A DNA stretch of 64,000 nucleotides from Rhodospirillaceae bacterium (lineage in GTDB: Bacteria > Pseudomonadota > Alphaproteobacteria > Dongiales > Dongiaceae): NCBI GenBank assembly GCA_008012315.1, contig SSEL01000058.1:62001-126000 (forward strand). Reading direction: 5' to 3'. The notes under the pieces were generated by a model. The model was not told the origin of the DNA, did not search any database, and was given only the letters and a program-made list of their open reading frames with translations. Shown here one piece after another: positions 55,738-64,000 of the stretch (position 1 is the first letter of the stretch; each line of letters begins with the position of its first letter). Position numbers and translations under genes: made by a program.

Positions 55738-56658
55738 TCAATCGGCGGCCGTCTCATCTGCCGGTGTCGGCAGATTGCGGACCCGCAGCCGCTTGATGCG
55801 CCGCGGATCGGCATCCAGCACCTCGAAAGCAACACCTGAGGGATGCGTCACCAATTCGCCACGGCTCGGCACGCGATCGGTCAGCGACATGACCAGCCCG
55901 CCCAGCGTGTCGATATCGGCTTCACGCTCTTCCTCGGTCAGCATCGGCCCGACCAGTTCCTCGAAATCTTCGATCGGCGTGCGCGCATCGGCAAAGAGCG
56001 TGCCATCGGCGCGGCGCACCAGGAAGGGTCCGCGCGCCTTGTCATGCTCATCCTCGATCTCGCCGATGATCTGTTCGATCAGATCCTCGATCGTCACCAG
56101 GCCGTCGATGCCGCCGAATTCGTCCACCACCAGCACCAGATGCGCCCGGGCCAGCCGCATTTGCAGCAGCAGGTCCAGCACGCGGATCGACGGCGCGATG
56201 AACATCGCCTCGCGCATGACCTGTGTCAGGCGGAACGGCGTGTTGTCGACCACGAAAGGCAGCAGATCCTTGATATGAACGATGCCGACGATGTCGTCGA
56301 GATTGTCGCGATAGATCGGTAGCCGGGAATGGCCATGCTCGCGCATCAGGGTGATCAGATCGGTCAGGCTGATATCTTCCGGCGCCCCTTTGATATCGAC
56401 CCGCGGCACCATGACATCGTAAGCGGTCTGGTCGCCGAGCTTCAGGATATTCAGCAGCAGCGAGGATTCGCTGGTGGCGAGGGAATCCTCGCTATCGCCT
56501 TCGCTTTCCTCGATCAGCTCCTCGATGGCGTCGCGCAGGGCGTTCTCGCCACCCGGGCGGCGGCGCCAGAACCGCAGCCAGCTCTTCAGGCCGAGCCTGG
56601 TCTTCGCTTCATCGAAAGGCTCGCCACGTCCCGTTCGAGAATGGGAAAGGTCGCTCAT
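55738..56658 (-). CDS. corC: CorC/TlyC-type CBS-domain protein
   Basis: A 306-residue cytosolic protein. Tandem CBS domains occupy about 70-205 (DVMVPRVDIKGAPEDISLTD, SRLPIYRDNLDDIVGIVHIK, VVDEFGGIDGLVTIEDLIEQ), followed by the CorC_HlyC domain (about 215-300: LGGLVMSLTDRVPSRGELVT). It has no membrane helices, so it is the short form linked with Mg2+/Co2+ resistance and, in recent work, membrane homeostasis. It is in the conserved ybeZ-ybeY-corC-lnt cluster. Confidence 0.95.
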   Translation of the reverse strand: MSDLSHSRTGRGEPFDEAKTRLGLKSWLRFWRRRPGGENALRDAIEELIEESEGDSEDSLATSESSLLLNILKLGDQTAYDVMVPRVDIKGAPEDISLTDLITLMREHGHSRLPIYRDNLDDIVGIVHIKDLLPFVVDNTPFRLTQVMREAMFIAPSIRVLDLLLQMRLARAHLVLVVDEFGGIDGLVTIEDLIEQIIGEIEDEHDKARGPFLVRRADGTLFADARTPIEDFEELVGPMLTEEEREADIDTLGGLVMSLTDRVPSRGELVTHPSGVAFEVLDADPRRIKRLRVRNLPTPADETAAD

Positions 56659-56665
56659 GATGTCG

Positions 56666-57250
56666 TCACGTCATCCTAACCGGCGCAGCAAGATAGGGGT
56701 TGCCGATCCCCAGCCGCTTCAAGGCAGCAATCTCCAGGGCTTCCATTCGTTCCGCCTCGGCATCCTCCTCGTGATCATAGCCCAACAGGTGCAGCACACC
56801 ATGAATCACCAGATGCGTCAGGTGATCGCCCAGCGCCTTCCGCTGCTTCGCCGCCTCCTTGCGGACCACGCCCAGCGCCAGAATCACATCGCCCAGATGC
56901 CAAAGCATGCCGGAATCCGGCTTGCCGGCATCCAAGGCAGCGAAAGATAGCACATTGGTCGGCTTGTCCTTGCCACGGTAATCACGATTGAGCTGCCGGA
57001 CATGCCGGTCGTCACTAAGCACAATGCAAAGCTCATGCGCCTTGCGGGAGCCTTGCCAGCCATCCTGCCTCGCCTGGGCCATGGCGCGGCGCGCCGCCTT
57101 GCGCAACAGCCCGGAAACCGCCGGCAGGTCGGCCTGCCAATCATCTTCCTCGATAACGACCGCGATCCGCAAGGCGACTGCCCGCGATGCGGTTTTCCGC
57201 TTTTGCGCGGCTGACACGGAACGGCCAGCTCGCCTGGCGTCGCCTTTCAT
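56666..57250 (-). CDS. ybeY: Endoribonuclease YbeY
   Basis: A 194-residue protein that processes 16S rRNA 3' ends and takes part in ribosome quality control. The zinc motif is HLVIHGVLHLLGYDHEED (H-x3-H-x5-H), close to the C-terminus, as in the family. LNRDYRGKDKPTNVLSF is a second signature. An N-terminal extension of about 30 Lys/Arg/Ala-rich residues precedes the conserved core. It lies 7 bp upstream of corC and 18 bp downstream of phoH. Confidence 0.96.
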   Translation of the reverse strand: MKGDARRAGRSVSAAQKRKTASRAVALRIAVVIEEDDWQADLPAVSGLLRKAARRAMAQARQDGWQGSRKAHELCIVLSDDRHVRQLNRDYRGKDKPTNVLSFAALDAGKPDSGMLWHLGDVILALGVVRKEAAKQRKALGDHLTHLVIHGVLHLLGYDHEEDAEAERMEALEIAALKRLGIGNPYLAAPVRMT

Positions 57251-57268
57251 GACCGGGCCACCGCCGCC

Positions 57269-58360
57269 TCAGGAACGCCGGGACCGCTCGGCAGTGCCCT
57301 CTTCGGCATTGCCGGCCAGGCCCAGTCGGCGGTCGCGGGCGTCATAGGCGCCGACAATGCGGGCGACCAGCGGATGGCGGACAACGTCACGTTGGTCGAA
57401 CCGGGTGATGCCGATGGCATCGATGCCCTCAACCGCTTCCAACGCATCCCTGAGACCGGATTTCTGGCCAGGTGGCAGATCGATCTGGCTGAGATCGCCG
57501 GTCACCGCCATGCGCGAATTTTCGCCAAGGCGTGTCAGGAACATCTTCATCTGCATCGGTGTCGTGTTCTGTGCCTCGTCCAGGATGACGAAGGAATTCG
57601 CCAGGGTCCGGCCGCGCATGAAGGCGAGCGGTGCGACTTCGATTTCGCCGGAGCTCAGGCGCTTGATCACCTGTTCGCCGGGCAGCATGTCATGCAAGGC
57701 GTCGTAAAGCGGCCGCAGATAGGGATCGACCTTTTCCTTGAGATCGCCCGGCAGGAAGCCGAGGCGTTCGCCGGCTTCCACCGCCGGCCGCGACAGCACG
57801 ATGCGATCGACGGTGCCCTTGGTCAGCATGGCGACGGCGACGGCGACGGCGAGATAGGTCTTGCCGGTGCCGGCCGGGCCGATACCGAAGACCAGTTCGC
57901 GGTCATGCAGCTGGCGGATATATTTCGCCTGGGTGGCGGAACGCGGCGTGATATGGCGCCGCTGGGTACGGATCGCCGTACCGTCCTTCATGTCACTGCC
58001 GAAGAGATTGGGTTCGCCGTCTTCGCCGCCCCTGCCATCACCGCGCCCGTCGCTCCGGCCGTCCGGCCGCAGGTCGCTGCGGGCGATGCGCAAGGCGGCA
58101 TCGACTTCATGCTTGTCGACCTCAAGCCCGCGCTTCAGCCGCTGATAAAGCGAGGTCATCACCTGACGCGCCATAGTCACCGCCGGCCCGGCGCCGGAGA
58201 TCGTCACCTGATTGCCGCGCGACACCATGGAAACGCCCAGCTCGCGCTCGATCCGGGCGAGATGCTGGTCGTGCTCGCCGAACAGCAGCGGCGTCAAGCG
58301 GTTGTCGTCGAATTGCAGATGCAAGGGCGGCGCGATCGGACCAATCGGGTCGTAGCTCAA
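57269..58360 (-). CDS. ybeZ: PhoH-like ATPase (YbeZ)
   Basis: A 363-residue P-loop NTPase with an N-terminal KH-like region (about 25-95). Walker A is [15 protein letters not shown], Walker [27 protein letters not shown] is the sensor stretch. In E. coli YbeZ works with YbeY. The start is TTG 58360; its TTGA overlaps the miaB stop, so translation is probably coupled. A Gly/Asp/Arg-rich insertion at about 98-115 ([13 protein letters not shown]) is unusual. Confidence 0.94.
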   Translation of the reverse strand: MSYDPIGPIAPPLHLQFDDNRLTPLLFGEHDQHLARIERELGVSMVSRGNQVTISGAGPAVTMARQVMTSLYQRLKRGLEVDKHEVDAALRIARSDLRPDGRSDGRGDGRGGEDGEPNLFGSDMKDGTAIRTQRRHITPRSATQAKYIRQLHDRELVFGIGPAGTGKTYLAVAVAVAMLTKGTVDRIVLSRPAVEAGERLGFLPGDLKEKVDPYLRPLYDALHDMLPGEQVIKRLSSGEIEVAPLAFMRGRTLANSFVILDEAQNTTPMQMKMFLTRLGENSRMAVTGDLSQIDLPPGQKSGLRDALEAVEGIDAIGITRFDQRDVVRHPLVARIVGAYDARDRRLGLAGNAEEGTAERSRRS

Positions 58361-59862
58361 GCGCGCGCCTCCCTTAAAAAGACATTGGCTGCCGGCACGG
58401 GAACGGCCGCCGCCGTCGCATCCGTGAGCGTGCCAGCCAGACTGAAATGGCTGAGACCGTCGATCCGCACCAGGGCGATCCGACCGATCATCTCGTCGGG
58501 CGCCATCGCATGGACCGGCTGTAGATAGGGCGATTTGCCGACCAGCTGGCCGGCATAGCGGCCCGGCTTTTCGAACAGAACCGGTAAAGTCGTGCCGACC
58601 ATCCGCTGATTGAATTCGGCGAGCTGCCGGTTGAGCAGCGCCTGCAATCGTTGCAGCCGCTCATCCTTGACCGCTTCCGGCACCTGGGTTTCGAGTGCTG
58701 CGGCCGGTGTGCCGGGGCGAATGCTGTATTTGAAGGAGAAGGATTGGGCGAATCCGATCTCTTCGACCAGGGCCATGGTCGCCAGGAAATCGGCCTCGCT
58801 TTCGCCGGGGAAGCCGACGATGAAATCCGAGGACAAGGCGAGATCCGGCCGCGCCGCGCGTAACTTCGCGACGATCTGGCGGAACCGCTCGGCCTTATGT
58901 TGCCGGTTCATCGCTTCCAGGATGCGATCCGAACCCGATTGCACCGGCAGATGCAGGAACGGCATCAGTTGCGGCACCTCGGCATGGGCGGCGATCAGAT
59001 CGTCTTCCATGTCCCGGGGATGCGAGGTCGTGTAGCGGATGCGGGCAAGCCCGTCGACGCTTTCGGCCAGATGGCGGATCAGGTGGCCAAGCCCCCATTC
59101 GGCACCGCCGCGCGGCGCCGCACCGTGATAGGCATTGACGTTCTGGCCGAGCAACGTGATTTCCCGGGCGCCCTGATCCACCAGGCGGCGCGCCTCGGCG
59201 ACGATCTGCGCCACCGGCCGCGAGAATTCCGCGCCGCGGGTATAAGGCACCACGCAGAAGGTGCAGAATTTGTCGCAACCTTCCTGGGCCGCCAGGAACG
59301 CCGACACGCCCTGCGGCGCCGTCGCTTCCGGCAAATGGTCGAATTTCGATTCGACCGGGAAATCCGTGTCAAGCACACCGGGTCGCGGCGGCAATTGCTT
59401 GCGCGAGACACCGGCGGCCTTGGCGGCCAGGCGGGCGGCACTGGCCCGGGTGGCGCGCGCCACCATTTCCGGCAGCCGGTGATAGGTCTGGGGGCCCAGC
59501 ACGATATCGACCTGCGGCGCGCGGCGCAGGATTTCCGCACCTTCGGCCTGGGCGACGCAACCGGCGACGGCGATGATCATGTCATTGCCCTCGGCCTGCC
59601 GCTGGTCGCGGTCGAGCTTCAGGCGGCCGAGTTCGGAAAACACCTTTTCGGCGGCTTTTTCGCGGATATGGCAGGTATTGAGGATCACCATATCGGCATC
59701 GGCCGGATTCTCGGTCGGGCCATAGCCGAGCGGCGCCAGCACATCCGCCATGCGGGCGGAGTCATAGACGTTCATCTGGCAGCCATAGGTTTTGATGAAG
59801 AGCTTTTTCGCCAAGGTCGTACCGCTCAAAAATCCCCGGCTCGGCTCAGTATCGTGATGCAA
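58357..59862 (-). CDS. miaB: tRNA-i6A37 methylthiotransferase
   Basis: Radical SAM enzyme that adds a 2-methylthio group to i6A37 of tRNAs. The 501-residue protein has three N-terminal Cys for the auxiliary cluster ([31 protein letters not shown]), the radical SAM motif [16 protein letters not shown] and a C-terminal TRAM domain (about 430-490). The start is in a poorly conserved leader of about 20 residues; ATG/TTG near 59810 is also possible. It leads the conserved miaB-ybeZ-ybeY-corC-lnt run. Confidence 0.96.
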   Translation of the reverse strand: MHHDTEPSRGFLSGTTLAKKLFIKTYGCQMNVYDSARMADVLAPLGYGPTENPADADMVILNTCHIREKAAEKVFSELGRLKLDRDQRQAEGNDMIIAVAGCVAQAEGAEILRRAPQVDIVLGPQTYHRLPEMVARATRASAARLAAKAAGVSRKQLPPRPGVLDTDFPVESKFDHLPEATAPQGVSAFLAAQEGCDKFCTFCVVPYTRGAEFSRPVAQIVAEARRLVDQGAREITLLGQNVNAYHGAAPRGGAEWGLGHLIRHLAESVDGLARIRYTTSHPRDMEDDLIAAHAEVPQLMPFLHLPVQSGSDRILEAMNRQHKAERFRQIVAKLRAARPDLALSSDFIVGFPGESEADFLATMALVEEIGFAQSFSFKYSIRPGTPAAALETQVPEAVKDERLQRLQALLNRQLAEFNQRMVGTTLPVLFEKPGRYAGQLVGKSPYLQPVHAMAPDEMIGRIALVRIDGLSHFSLAGTLTDATAAAVPVPAANVFLREARA

Positions 59863-59953
59863 TCGCTCATCATTGTGCAGTCTAGCACGGGACCAGGGTC
59901 ACGTGTACCCGATTTGCCCTGCTACAACAAGGCGGTTCAACTCGTTGAAACCT

Positions 59954-60940
59954 TTAATCTTTTTTGACGGCCCCGGATTGCACCGGCGAGAGGGCGCCAG
60001 TCAGGCCGGCGATCGCCCGCGAGACGCCGTCGGAGACCCGGTCCAGGCAATAGCGGGTCAGCTCCTTGCGCGAGGCGAAAGCCGTCGCATCCGTGACCGG
60101 ATGGAACTCCACCACCACCCGTACCCGGCCCAGCCGACAGAAGGTCCAGAGATGCCCGCCCAGCGTCATATCGCCGTACCAGGCCAGCAGGGGCCGCAGC
60201 CCATGGCCCAGCGGCAGACCGTTGAGCCCGACATAGCTGATGGAAACCGGCTGCACGGCCAACGATTGCCCATGCGGCCGTGCCTCGGCGACCGAGAGGA
60301 GCGCGCTGCGAAACGGCAAGACGCGATTGCCGTCATTGGAGGTGCCTTCCGGGAACAGGATCAGATTGTCGCCGGCATCGAGCCGCTTTTGCAATTGATC
60401 GCGCTGCTGATGGGAACTGCCCCGGCGGCGATCGACGAAAACCGTCCGTTGCAATCTCGCCAGCCAGCCGAAAGCCGGCCAGCTCGCCACCTCGGTCTTG
60501 GCAACGAAACAGGCGGGCAGGATCGATCCCAGCACCGGGATATCGAGATAGGAGGTGTGATTGCTGACATAGAGGGTCGGCTGGCGGGTCGAGATATCGC
60601 CGATCACCCGGATATCGAAACCGAAGATGCGACAGCACAGCCGGTGATAAAAAAGCGGCAGCCGCACGGCGGCCCGGCTGCGCAGCAGGACCAGCAGCAA
60701 TTGGACCGGCATCAACGACAGGGTCAGGCCGATATAGAAAGCCATGCGCCAGGAGGCGAGCCAACTGGAGCCGAGCGAGATCGGCTCGGCCGCATCGGCC
60801 GCCACGACCTTTGCCAGGGCAGCCGCCTGCCTCGCCAGGCGGCGTTCTTGCGCTGCCCGTTGCCGGTCGTTCCGTTGGGATCTATCCGCGACGGCCATGG
60901 CCGGTGTCACATCTGGCGGCCAGGCTTCAACCGAGCCCAT
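59954..60940 (-). CDS. olsA: Lyso-ornithine lipid O-acyltransferase (PlsC family)
   Basis: A protein of about 328 residues from ATG 60940, overlapping the olsB end by 14 bases. After a basic N-terminal region and a membrane helix (MAFYIGLTLSLMPVQLLLVL) comes the acyltransferase: VSNHTSYLDIPVLG (HX4D), RTVFVDRRRG, LILFPEGTSNDGN (FPEGT) and ISYVGLNG. PlsC-like proteins next to OlsB acylate lyso-ornithine lipid; an AGPAT role in phospholipid synthesis is also possible. The immediate coupling to olsB favours ornithine lipid. Confidence 0.87.
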   Translation of the reverse strand: MGSVEAWPPDVTPAMAVADRSQRNDRQRAAQERRLARQAAALAKVVAADAAEPISLGSSWLASWRMAFYIGLTLSLMPVQLLLVLLRSRAAVRLPLFYHRLCCRIFGFDIRVIGDISTRQPTLYVSNHTSYLDIPVLGSILPACFVAKTEVASWPAFGWLARLQRTVFVDRRRGSSHQQRDQLQKRLDAGDNLILFPEGTSNDGNRVLPFRSALLSVAEARPHGQSLAVQPVSISYVGLNGLPLGHGLRPLLAWYGDMTLGGHLWTFCRLGRVRVVVEFHPVTDATAFASRKELTRYCLDRVSDGVSRAIAGLTGALSPVQSGAVKKD

Positions 60941-61814
60941 CCCGCTTGACGCTGCCGGCGCCCGCATCACCGCTCCTGGCGTCACTGCTTCCGGTGCCAT
61001 CACTGCCGGCCGCATCGCCACGCGTATAATGCTTGAAGTATTTGTCGGTGACGCGGCTGGTCACCACGATCACGCTAACATCGGTGGTGCCGAATTGATG
61101 ATCCACCACCGCGCCTTCGCCGACGAAGCCGCCGAGCCGCAGATAACCCTTGATCAGCGGCGGCAGCGCGACCAGCGCCCGCTTCTCGTCGATCTCCTCG
61201 ACCGGCATCATATTCATGTCGACATAGCGTTCCGGCAAAGCCTTCGGGCGAAATTCCGGCGGCGCGAGATGCCGGTGATGCAGATAGGAGAGCGGCACCT
61301 TGTGCTGGTCGGGATCGGTGCCCGGCAAGCTGGCGCAGCCGAACATGATCTCGATCTTATAGAACATCACATAATCGGTGATGCCCTTCCAAAGCAGCTG
61401 CATCGCCGCCTTGGTGCGATAGCGCGCATCGACGCAGGAGCGCCCCAGTTCGAGAATTTCGCCCTCATGCGTGGTGATGGCGCTGATATCGTATTCGTCG
61501 ATCGAATAGAACTGCCCGCGCTTCGCCGCGCCCTCGCGCCGCAACAGGCGATAGGTCGCGACAATGCCCTCGGGACCCGAGGCAAGCGCGTGATCGATGA
61601 TGATCAAATGATCGCAGAACGGATCGAAGCTGTCGAAATCGCGCGCTGCCGCCGCCATTTCCGGCGAGGGCTGCGCCGCCATCTCCTGATAGAAGACACG
61701 GTAGCGCAAAGCCTGGGCGGCCGCGATCTCGGCGGCATTTTCCGCCAGACGAATTTCGAGATTGCCGGAGCGAACTTCAACCGGCCGCGCTGCACCCGCC
61801 ATCGCCAGACTCAT
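60927..61814 (-). CDS. olsB: Ornithine N-acyltransferase
   Basis: A 295-residue OlsB-like GNAT protein. It transfers a 3-hydroxyacyl chain from ACP to ornithine, the first step in phosphate-free ornithine lipid synthesis. Signature stretches: AAAQALRYRVFYQEM, LELGRSCVDARYRTKAAMQL, IMFGCASLPGTD and LIKGYLRLGGFVGEGAV. The C-terminus (DAAGSDGTGSSDARSGDAGA) is a low-complexity tail. Its start overlaps the fur stop as ATGA. OlsBA is often phosphate-regulated; no Pho box was identified here. Confidence 0.9.
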   Translation of the reverse strand: MSLAMAGAARPVEVRSGNLEIRLAENAAEIAAAQALRYRVFYQEMAAQPSPEMAAAARDFDSFDPFCDHLIIIDHALASGPEGIVATYRLLRREGAAKRGQFYSIDEYDISAITTHEGEILELGRSCVDARYRTKAAMQLLWKGITDYVMFYKIEIMFGCASLPGTDPDQHKVPLSYLHHRHLAPPEFRPKALPERYVDMNMMPVEEIDEKRALVALPPLIKGYLRLGGFVGEGAVVDHQFGTTDVSVIVVTSRVTDKYFKHYTRGDAAGSDGTGSSDARSGDAGAGSVKRDGLG

Positions 61815-62251
61815 TTCTTCTTGCCTTTGCCATGCAGCGGCACAGCATAAAGCTCCAGGCGATGACCGACCAATTTATAGCCAAGCTGCTCGGCGACGCG
61901 GTGCTGCAGCTTTTCGATTTCCGGATTGGTGAATTCGACCACCATACCCGACTGGATATCGATCAGATGGTCGTGGTGATCCTCCGGCGCCTCCTCATAA
62001 CGCGCCCGCCCGTCGCCGAAATCATGGCGCTCGAGAATGCTCGCCTCTTCGAACAGGCGCACCGTCCGATACACGGTCGCCAGCGAGATGCCGGGATCGA
62101 TCTTGGTAGCGCGACGATAGAGTTGCTCGACATCGGGATGGTCATCGGCCTCCGACAACACGCGGGCAATCACCCGGCGCTGTTCGGTCATCTTCAGACC
62201 CTTGTCGTGACACAACTGTTCCAACCGAGATACGACGCTCACCAAAACCAT
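61811..62251 (-). CDS. fur: Fur-family metal regulator (Fur/Mur)
   Basis: A protein of about 146 residues from ATG 62251 (GTG 62242 has better spacing to AAGGA). The winged helix is KMTEQRRVIARVLSEADDHP, then ISLATVYRTVRLFEEASILE. Metal ligands are in HDFGDGRARYEEAPEDHHDH and the dimer domain follows (KLVGHRLELYAVPLHG). It lacks the CxxC zinc pairs of enteric Fur, as usual for alphaproteobacterial Fur/Mur, which may respond to manganese as well as iron. Confidence 0.93.
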   Translation of the reverse strand: MVLVSVVSRLEQLCHDKGLKMTEQRRVIARVLSEADDHPDVEQLYRRATKIDPGISLATVYRTVRLFEEASILERHDFGDGRARYEEAPEDHHDHLIDIQSGMVVEFTNPEIEKLQHRVAEQLGYKLVGHRLELYAVPLHGKGKKK

Positions 62252-62495
62252 CCTTACTAAAACCGATCGCTGATTCGGCCATTCTATCGCCACCGGGTCT
62301 CAGCGGCTATTCTCTCCGCCCGGTAAGCGATACCGCCGCACCGCCTTTGGCGGTTACGTCGGCTTGGTTCGATTCCCTGTTGCCGCCCATTCTGACGGTC
62401 CCGCGATCCGGCGGCAAATCAGAATTGGCAACCATCCTTGTTTCGTTAATACGCCCGAATATCAAGCCCAGATGCGACCTCGGGCGCGGCCTGTC
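62252..62495. other. Promoter region of fur
   Basis: About 245 bases between fur and mucR. No gene seen. Confidence 0.4.
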
Positions 62496-62915
62496 CTATC
62501 TCCTGCGGCCGGCGCCGGTGCCAAGGCCGATCTGCCGCGCCAGCGAGCTGCGCTTTTTGGCATAATTCGGCGCCACCATGGGATAATCGGCCGGCAAATG
62601 CCATTTTTCGCGATACTGCTCGGGCGACAGGCCGTAAGCGGTACGCAAGTGCCGCTTCAGCATTTTCAGTTTTTTACCGTCTTCCAGACAAACGATATAT
62701 TCCGGCATCACCGATTTCTTGATCGGCACCGCCGGCTCCTGGGGCTCCGCGGGGATCCGGGCGGCGCCGTCCTGGCTGAGGCCGGACAAAGCGCCGAAGA
62801 CCTCATGAATCAGTCGCGGAATATCACCCACGGCGACCGTGTTGTTCGAGAGATGGGCCGCAACGATCTCGGTCACCATCGGTAGTAAGGTCTGTCGTTT
62901 GCTGTCATCCGGCAT
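62496..62915 (-). CDS. mucR: MucR/Ros-family zinc-finger regulator
   Basis: A 139-residue regulator; ATG 62915 (MPDDSKRQTLLPMVTEIVAA) starts at the usual family position. The DNA-binding zinc-finger region is EYIVCLEDGKKLKMLKRHLR, then TAYGLSPEQYREKWHLPADY and PMVAPNYAKKRSSLARQIGL. Only one Cys precedes the two His, the second position being Asp, as in many MucR proteins. MucR proteins are H-NS-like silencers that bind AT-rich DNA and often repress horizontally acquired genes, so the AT-rich island in this window is a plausible target. Confidence 0.93.
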   Translation of the reverse strand: MPDDSKRQTLLPMVTEIVAAHLSNNTVAVGDIPRLIHEVFGALSGLSQDGAARIPAEPQEPAVPIKKSVMPEYIVCLEDGKKLKMLKRHLRTAYGLSPEQYREKWHLPADYPMVAPNYAKKRSSLARQIGLGTGAGRRR

Positions 62916-63085
62916 GTATTCATCCGCTTTTCTTGCAAAGAAGTCGACCGTAGCCGATGCCAATTAGGCATTCAACCCTAGTCAACTGTATCCGACCCGT
63001 ATTCATGCCGGGATCATAACAAATTCACGCCTCGACGCTTTGTTTAATTTTTGCGAATTTAGACGGAGACGCGCGTTATTTTTAT

Positions 63086-63589
63086 TTATTGCGTTAAATC
63101 CAGCCGCATGACCACGGCATCTACCGCGTCATTATTTCGGTTTCGATAGTAATTGCGGCGAATGCCGATCTGTTTGAAGCCCGCCGCCTGATAAAGCCGC
63201 GCCGCCGCGATATTCCGTGCGGCATGTTCCAGGAAGATCGCCTGCTGGCGGCCAGCCCGGGCCCGCTCGACGATATGCCCTGTCAACCTTTGGCCCAATC
63301 CCCGGCCCCGGCAATCCGGCCGCACTGCCAGGAGAATGATCTCCGTTTCATCGAGCACCGAACGGGTCACGGCAAAGCCCAGCGGCTCGTCATCCCGGCC
63401 GTGGAGCTTGCCAAGGAGCATGACCGCCGCCGCGCCGGGCATGGCAAGAATCTCGGCAAAGCTATTGGCCGTCCAGGCCTGGTCCCAAGCGGCGGTGAAG
63501 CAGGCCGCATGCAATGCCGCCAGAATTTCCAGATCGAACGGGCCGGCTGGCCGTATCTGGAGGTTGCCCGCCGCCTGATCGCCTGTCAT
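63086..63589 (-). CDS. rimI: Ribosomal-protein alanine N-acetyltransferase
   Basis: A 167-residue GNAT enzyme. The acetyl-CoA loop is VRPDCRGRGLGQRLTGHI, followed by FLEHAARNIAAARLYQAAGF and the C-terminal strand RRNYYRNRNNDAVDAVVMRL. RimI acetylates the S18 N-terminus. The start ATG overlaps the tsaB stop as ATGA; tsaB-rimI is a common pair in alphaproteobacteria, followed elsewhere by fur or mucR-type genes as here. Confidence 0.93.
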   Translation of the reverse strand: MTGDQAAGNLQIRPAGPFDLEILAALHAACFTAAWDQAWTANSFAEILAMPGAAAVMLLGKLHGRDDEPLGFAVTRSVLDETEIILLAVRPDCRGRGLGQRLTGHIVERARAGRQQAIFLEHAARNIAAARLYQAAGFKQIGIRRNYYRNRNNDAVDAVVMRLDLTQ

Positions 63590-64000
63590 GGCGTCGATTT
63601 CAAGTCGGCTGATTTCGGCTGCGAGATATCCGGCGGCCGGATATAGACCGGATCCGGCGGCAGGTCGAAGCGGTGGTTGGGATCCGCCGCCAGGGCGGCG
63701 GCGATGGCAGCATCGGTCGCCGCCTCGATCAGTGCCGGCGGCGATGTTTCGCCGGCATTGCCGCTTTGCAAAGCGGCAATGCCGTCCCCGATCACGGTCG
63801 AGACGGCTTCATCGCGAATCAACGCCCAGATCTCTTCCAGCGTCATCAAGGCGGGCGGCCGCAAGAAGGAGAGATCGCCGCCCAGCAACGCCGCATAAGG
63901 TTCGGCCCGGCGACTGTCGAGCACCACTAGGAAACGGTCGGGCAGGAAACGGTCGGGTAAAGCAGCCGGCCGGCCGGCCAAGGCGGCCGCGGCGACCTGG
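63586..64000 (-). CDS. tsaB: tRNA threonylcarbamoyladenosine biosynthesis protein TsaB (5' end outside window)
   Basis: The frame continues to the window edge, so the N-terminal ATPase-fold half is missing. The visible about 137 residues include LVVLDSRRAEPYAALLG, a family phrase, GDGIAALQSGNAG and the C-terminal PDPVYIRPPDISQPK, which matches the YLR-like end of TsaB. TsaB helps TsaD make t6A37 in ANN-decoding tRNAs. Confidence 0.88.
   Translation of the reverse strand, partial: QVAAAALAGRPAALPDRFLPDRFLVVLDSRRAEPYAALLGGDLSFLRPPALMTLEEIWALIRDEAVSTVIGDGIAALQSGNAGETSPPALIEAATDAAIAAALAADPNHRFDLPPDPVYIRPPDISQPKSADLKSTP

Overview
The window is a GC-rich alphaproteobacterial chromosome segment, most probably Rhodospirillales. 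I infer this from the mix of MucR, Fur/Mur, CarD, the olsBA ornithine-lipid genes, Bradyrhizobium-type NdvB/NdvC and a tmm-tdm pair; the exact genus cannot be fixed from sequence alone. It is ordinary core genome interrupted by one 19.4-kb foreign element.

Layout. 1-4.5 kb: trkH (cut by the window edge), folE, apaG and an OmpA-domain lipoprotein, all on the minus strand, then a tRNA-Gly(CCC) gene with a good sigma70-type promoter. 4.5-23.9 kb: an integrative element inserted in that tRNA gene. It is bounded by 64-bp direct repeats (3 mismatches) and carries a tyrosine integrase at the right end, an AlpA-type regulator, a small coupled gene and an HUH-type Rep. It is visibly more AT-rich than its surroundings. 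Its cargo looks like a defence and signalling island: (i) a minus-strand array of an ArsR-type regulator, a PD-(D/E)XK-like protein, a pentapeptide-repeat protein with a membrane C-terminus and a divergent class III nucleotide-cyclase homologue; (ii) a pair of unrecognised membrane proteins; (iii) a degenerate GGDEF/EAL-like protein next to a PAS-GGDEF-EAL protein; (iv) an AraC regulator; (v) a GHKL-ATPase/nuclease fusion. A diverged repeat of about 410 bp occurs twice in direct orientation, 8.6 kb apart, one copy covering the 3' end of rep.

24-34 kb: an S1C protease, a PAS_5 protein, a corrinoid protein, a FecR-domain protein, a LysR regulator, a SnoaL-like protein, and the trimethylamine genes tmm and tdm (TMA to TMAO to dimethylamine plus formaldehyde). 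34-40.5 kb: ndvC- and ndvB-like genes for cyclic or linear beta-1,3/1,6-glucan, and a proline iminopeptidase. 40.8-46.2 kb: an M48 lipoprotein protease translationally overlapping a membrane adenylate cyclase, a phosphatase-fold protein that has lost its metal ligands, and an EamA exporter. 46.5-64 kb: a dense minus-strand housekeeping block: carD, fdxA, an S4 protein, a Suv3-type helicase, trmB, metK, a frameshifted XRE regulator, lnt, corC, ybeY, phoH, miaB, olsA, olsB, fur, mucR, rimI and tsaB (cut by the right edge).

The best candidate for an undescribed system is the cyclase-homologue/membrane pentapeptide protein/nuclease-like array at 5.9-10.0 kb, followed by the stand-alone GHKL-nuclease fusion at 17.9-20.0 kb. 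Functional statements about both are inference from domain content and island context.
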